NCBI RefSeq assembly: GCF_032362555.1
Contig: NC_083535.1
Coordinates: forward strand, 7,440,001-7,504,000
Source of the DNA: Amyelois transitella
Lineage: Eukaryota > Arthropoda > Insecta > Lepidoptera > Pyralidae
Reading direction: 5' to 3'
Length of the DNA: 64,000 nt
Below, piece by piece: positions 60,695 to 64,000 of the stretch; the stretch's first letter is position 1, and every line of letters starts with the position of its first letter. The position numbers and the translations under genes are program-made. The notes under the pieces were generated by a model. The model saw only the letters and a list, made by a program, of their open reading frames with translations. It made no database searches and had not been told where the DNA came from.

Positions 60695-61557
60695 CTAGCT
60701 TTCGCCCGCGACTCCGTCCGCGCGGATGTCGATCGTCGCGTGGATGGTTTATTTCTCCATTTTGACACAATGACATCTTATGATTATCTATTGGACCCAA
60801 TAACGGCTAGGCCTATAATAATTAAGGAGATCCCTCTATTAAGCTATTGCTGTTGAGCTCGCGTTCTGTAGTATTTTTGTCATAGTAATTCCGACCTTAA
60901 TAAGTAGCATAATGTAGCAGTAAATTACTGACAGTGACGAAAAGTTTGCAAAAACAAAAAAGTGATCGTGACAATACGACAGAAAGTTAATTGAGAGCTT
61001 CAGCATGCACAACATTGTTAGTGAGCTCGTCCGGAATATGAACGTGAAGATTTCTTGCACTGCTCACACGGGAAAGAGCTACGTAAAGTTGCCCGTGTGA
61101 AAAACAACTCGCGGTAAGATCTACGCCACCAACTCCTAGTCATGTCATGTTTGATTGTCATGGCGTAACACAAAGCTATATAGGAAACTGTATTCTCTTA
61201 AATTGAAATGGAAAATTTTTGGCGAACGGCGCTAAATCCACTGCGGGTAACGCAACGTGTGTTCGCGGTTCTGCAGAACAACGTCTATGGATAAAACTGA
61301 AAAATTAAGATTTTTTTTTCTATGATAAAAGGTATCCCATTTTATGCCCAGGATAATAAGGTATAATTATACCAAGTTTCATCGAAATCGAACCGTTAGT
61401 TTTCACGTGATGCCTGAACATACAGACAGACAAAAAAAAAATTAATTACATATTTGGGTTTGGTATCAATCCAATAACACCCCCTGCTATTTATTTTTTC
61501 AATATTTTCAATGTACCTACAGAATTGACCCTTCTACAAATTTATTATATGTATAGA
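60695..61557 (-). mobile_element. Helitron with helicase remnant, 863 bp
   Basis: Plus strand: host A, CTAG (60695-60698), hairpin CGCCCGCGACTCCGTCCGCGCGG, and at the far side the reverse of TCTATACATATAATAAATTTG (TC at 61556-61557), followed by T. Inside lie a (GTCT)n-type stretch, a GAAAACTAACGGTTCGATTTC block and the end of a helicase gene. Parts resemble 18925-19100. Confidence 0.85.
60987..61190 (-). pseudogene. Helitron helicase C-terminus, decayed
   Basis: The frame reads GVGGVDLTASCFSHGQLYVA, continues LSRVSSARNLHVHIPDELTN and ends VHAEALN with a stop at 60987. This is the end of the Helitron Rep/helicase, in which CFSHGQLY and SRV are conserved. Just upstream YAMTIKH (from YAMTINKAQGQ-type sequence) is present in a shifted frame with deletions. 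The helicase motifs I-V and the Rep domain are absent. It is not functional, but it marks the element as a direct derivative of an autonomous Helitron. Confidence 0.85.
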
Positions 61558-61923
61558 TCTATGGGACTTTGATGCTTGAAAATAAAGTAATAAATGCCAA
61601 ATAAAGAATCATAAATACTTAAATCAATCAGCTGTTATAGCCATTAGTTACGTTTTGTAGTAGGTACCTCCTTACTTACCTACTTACATATAATTTGGGG
61701 GTGATGTTTTTGTTAAAAACGATTGATCTCTAAATTTAAATTTTGAGTTATGGACGTATAAGGACCTAGTTGTTATAATGTCTTATCGCTTTTAGAAAAA
61801 GTATTACAAACTTATGGATTTAATTAAATCAGTTCTTACGTTTAGTAAATAAATAAATAAAATGGTCCAGCTAAATAAAGTTTTTTAAAATTAATTGATT
61901 ACGAAAATAAATAAAGAACTCAC

Positions 61924-62060
61924 CTGCTCAACAGTTCGCTCCGTCACCAAACACTGTGACCACGATATGTTTCAGCCGCGCGGGGACTTCCAAGTCACAA
62001 GGGGCGGCGTCGCGACCTAGGTGTGGCGGTCGCGGGGCGTCCCACAACCCTAAGCGAACC
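61924..62060 (-). other. Probable 5' non-coding exon and promoter area
   Basis: On the minus strand a GC-rich stretch ends with GTTGAGCAG and a strong donor, GTGAGTTC, at 61923. The block 61960-62060 is CpG-rich in AT-rich surroundings, as for a promoter. The nearest minus-strand gene downstream is the nuclear receptor, whose start-codon exon has an acceptor only six bases before the ATG and so needs an upstream exon. The link is inference. Confidence 0.45.
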
Positions 62061-63394
62061 CACTTCATTGGTCGCCTTGGTGGGCGTGTTACCCACTTTC
62101 ATAAATAATTCAAAGCACCAATTTCTTGTGATAGTCAAACGACACCTACTATTGCAATTTTCTATTCAGCTCGTGACACTGGCTGTTGCTTTGCTAGTTT
62201 TGTAAGGATTACTCTATTTAAATTAATTTTATTAGCAAATGTAATAATTGTTTATCATAATAGGTACCGCGGGCAACATGGTGAGCACGTTTTGTTTTCA
62301 CTAATACAAAATTTATCTAATAATACAAGCTAAACGTGATCTTTCAGTCTTTTCAAGATTGTTGGTTCTGGCTACCCCGAATGGGGTAATATATACGTGT
62401 TTTTATTTAAAAACATAAGCGTTCTCCTTAGTAGTTTCTTTTTCTGGAGGTACCGGTTATTTTGTCTGAATAGGAGAAAGATACAGCAAAAGGTTAGTAA
62501 GATCATGTAAATTTTCATAAAACAATCTCGCTCTCAAACAAACATAGAGTAAAAATAACTAAGCTTTCAAACTCGTTATTGTATCGGTAATGTTTATTTA
62601 AAAGCTTTCTCTGAAGAAAAAAATCGTATTTACTGACTCCTTCACTTGTTTGTTTCTTTTTTTATCCAAGTTTCTTCAAAATCACGAGAAAGATTGTAAT
62701 TGGATTATTTAGTCAAAACTTACTTTTTCTCAGAGCAAAGGCAGTTGAAATAAAACATAATATTTATCGGAATCTATTTATTCCGGCTTCCTTTTTATAA
62801 ACAAAATGAACTAACTTACAAGTTTAATGTTACACAAAAGTGCATTGCATGCCTTAATTAACCGTAATATATCAATTTTATCAATCTTATTCAACAAATA
62901 GTTGCTTCAACGTTAGTAAATTAATCCTTATATTATTAAAACTACAAAGCTTATCGTTATTCAAAACTAATGTGTGCTTTGGAAACTATCATTTAACAAA
63001 GAATCTTGTTAATACAATAATTAGGTATATACGTATACTAAGGGTCATAAAAAAACAGTGCAGTAAATTTACCTCTTATAATTTAAAGATTACATTACAC
63101 AATTTAACGGTGTAAACGAATACAACTATTTCATAAATATTCTTGTAGTTCTGTCAAATAGAATGGATTGTATGATTCAAGAAGGTATTGTTTTGATACA
63201 GTAACAAGCATTTCGTTGGTTTTATTCTTATGAATAGTTGTTAAATGTACCTAGTTACTGCGATAATTATATTGATTTAAATTTACCATTTCTACTCAGT
63301 TTTGTAAAATAATAATGATGAATTTGGACAACTCGAGCCACTTGAAAATAAGATCTGGTGATGGGATTACGATGAATTCAAATTATCGCACTCA
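62061..63394. other. Intergenic, no gene seen
   Basis: AT-rich. A family A fragment lies at 62330-62410 (GCTAAACGTGATCTTTCAG and GGCTACCCCGAATGGGGTA). Nothing else is recognised. Confidence 0.5.
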
Positions 63395-63665
63395 TTAGTG
63401 CTGTGCGGTTCCCGGCACCAATAGAAGAAAGAATAGGATCACTCCATTACCTTCCCATGGATGTCGTAAAAGGCGACTAAGGGATAGGCTTATATAGGTA
63501 GTACTTGAGATTCTTCGTTTAGGCGATGGGCTCGCAATCTGTCACTCAATCTCAAGTCTATCATTAACCCAAACAACTGAACGTAGCCTTTCAGTCTTTT
63601 GATGACTGTTGGCTCTGTCTACCCCACAAGGGTTAAAGAAGTGAATATATATAATTTATATGTTA
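63395..63665 (+). repeat. SINE-like repeat, family A, full copy
   Basis: From GTGCGGTTCCCGGCACCAAT through CCATGGATGTCGTAAAAGGC, AGGCGATGGGCTCGC and CTGAACGTAGCC to GGCTCTGTCTACCCCACAAGGG and an AT-rich tail. Confidence 0.88.
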
Positions 63666-64000
63666 TTAATATTATTTAATTATAATTCGTGGATTGATGA
63701 TTTGACTATACTGAAAATCGTCAATGCAGAAACGGATATTTATAAAATCGTGAGTATATAAATATTAGTCAATATAACGAAATAAGAAAATACCGACGCC
63801 GATACAGGTATGAATGATAACATATGCTTTTTCCTAAAAAATGACTTGATGACATTCGGATCTTAAGACACAAAGTCTATTTTATACAACACTATTCAGT
63901 CGTTGCGCGATTTAACGCAGTAATGTTAATCGAGTAGATAAAAATTACAGAAAACTACAACTACCCCGAGTTAGTTTAACTAGTTTTTTAAACATACTGT

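Noticed and set aside
60839..61060. A 73-codon minus-strand hydrophobic frame
   Set aside because: It overlaps the Helitron helicase remnant in a different frame. The helicase motifs decide which frame was coding.
1..64000. CRISPR array, operon or phage-like system
   Set aside because: Spliced genes, SINEs, LINEs and Helitrons show a eukaryotic genome. No direct-repeat and spacer pattern was seen.

Overview
The window is nuclear DNA from an insect, most likely a moth (Lepidoptera). It is AT-rich, its genes have short GT-AG exons split by long introns, and it is packed with interspersed repeats. The commonest repeat end is a CTAG next to a small hairpin of the form CCGCG-ACTTCG-CCGCG, which is typical of lepidopteran Helitron-like elements. 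There are no operons, bacterial promoters or CRISPR arrays. About 10% of the window is coding.

Four host genes can be built exon by exon. (1) The 3' part of a leucine-rich-repeat protein gene, + strand, 13876-17247 (7 exons, at least 556 residues; the first exon or exons were not found). (2) A complete protein zer-1 homolog, + strand, 25720-37476 (8 exons, 763 residues), the substrate receptor of a cullin-2 ubiquitin ligase. (3) A small four-pass membrane protein, + strand, 43174-43809 (2 coding exons, 177 residues), resembling the LAPTM group. (4) A complete nuclear receptor of the NR2E group, - strand, 46635-54738 (7 coding exons, 545 residues, all splice phases consistent), with a likely 5' non-coding exon near 61924-62060.

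Mobile DNA fills most of the rest. Elements with recognisable ends are: a 1.3-kb mariner (10067-11387) with an unbroken transposase frame, inserted in a Helitron (8528-11395) whose sister copy nearby (12495-12928) shows the empty site; an internally deleted piggyBac element with exact TTAA ends (22844-24773); an 802-bp foldback element with about 300-bp inverted arms and a 9-bp target duplication (49174-49975); a 1.7-kb long-inverted-repeat element carrying the spliced remains of an unknown acidic protein gene (44019-45734); several short Helitrons with TC...CTAG ends; two Helitron pieces that still encode the end of the helicase; tRNA-derived SINEs; a second abundant SINE-like family; and decayed LINE and mariner fragments.

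The most unusual feature is inside the nuclear receptor gene. The intron after the first zinc-finger exon holds three decayed tandem copies of that exon. The zer-1 gene shows a similar event, with a degenerate copy of the 3' half of its fourth coding exon about 100 bp downstream. The host genes appear unrelated in function and form no pathway.
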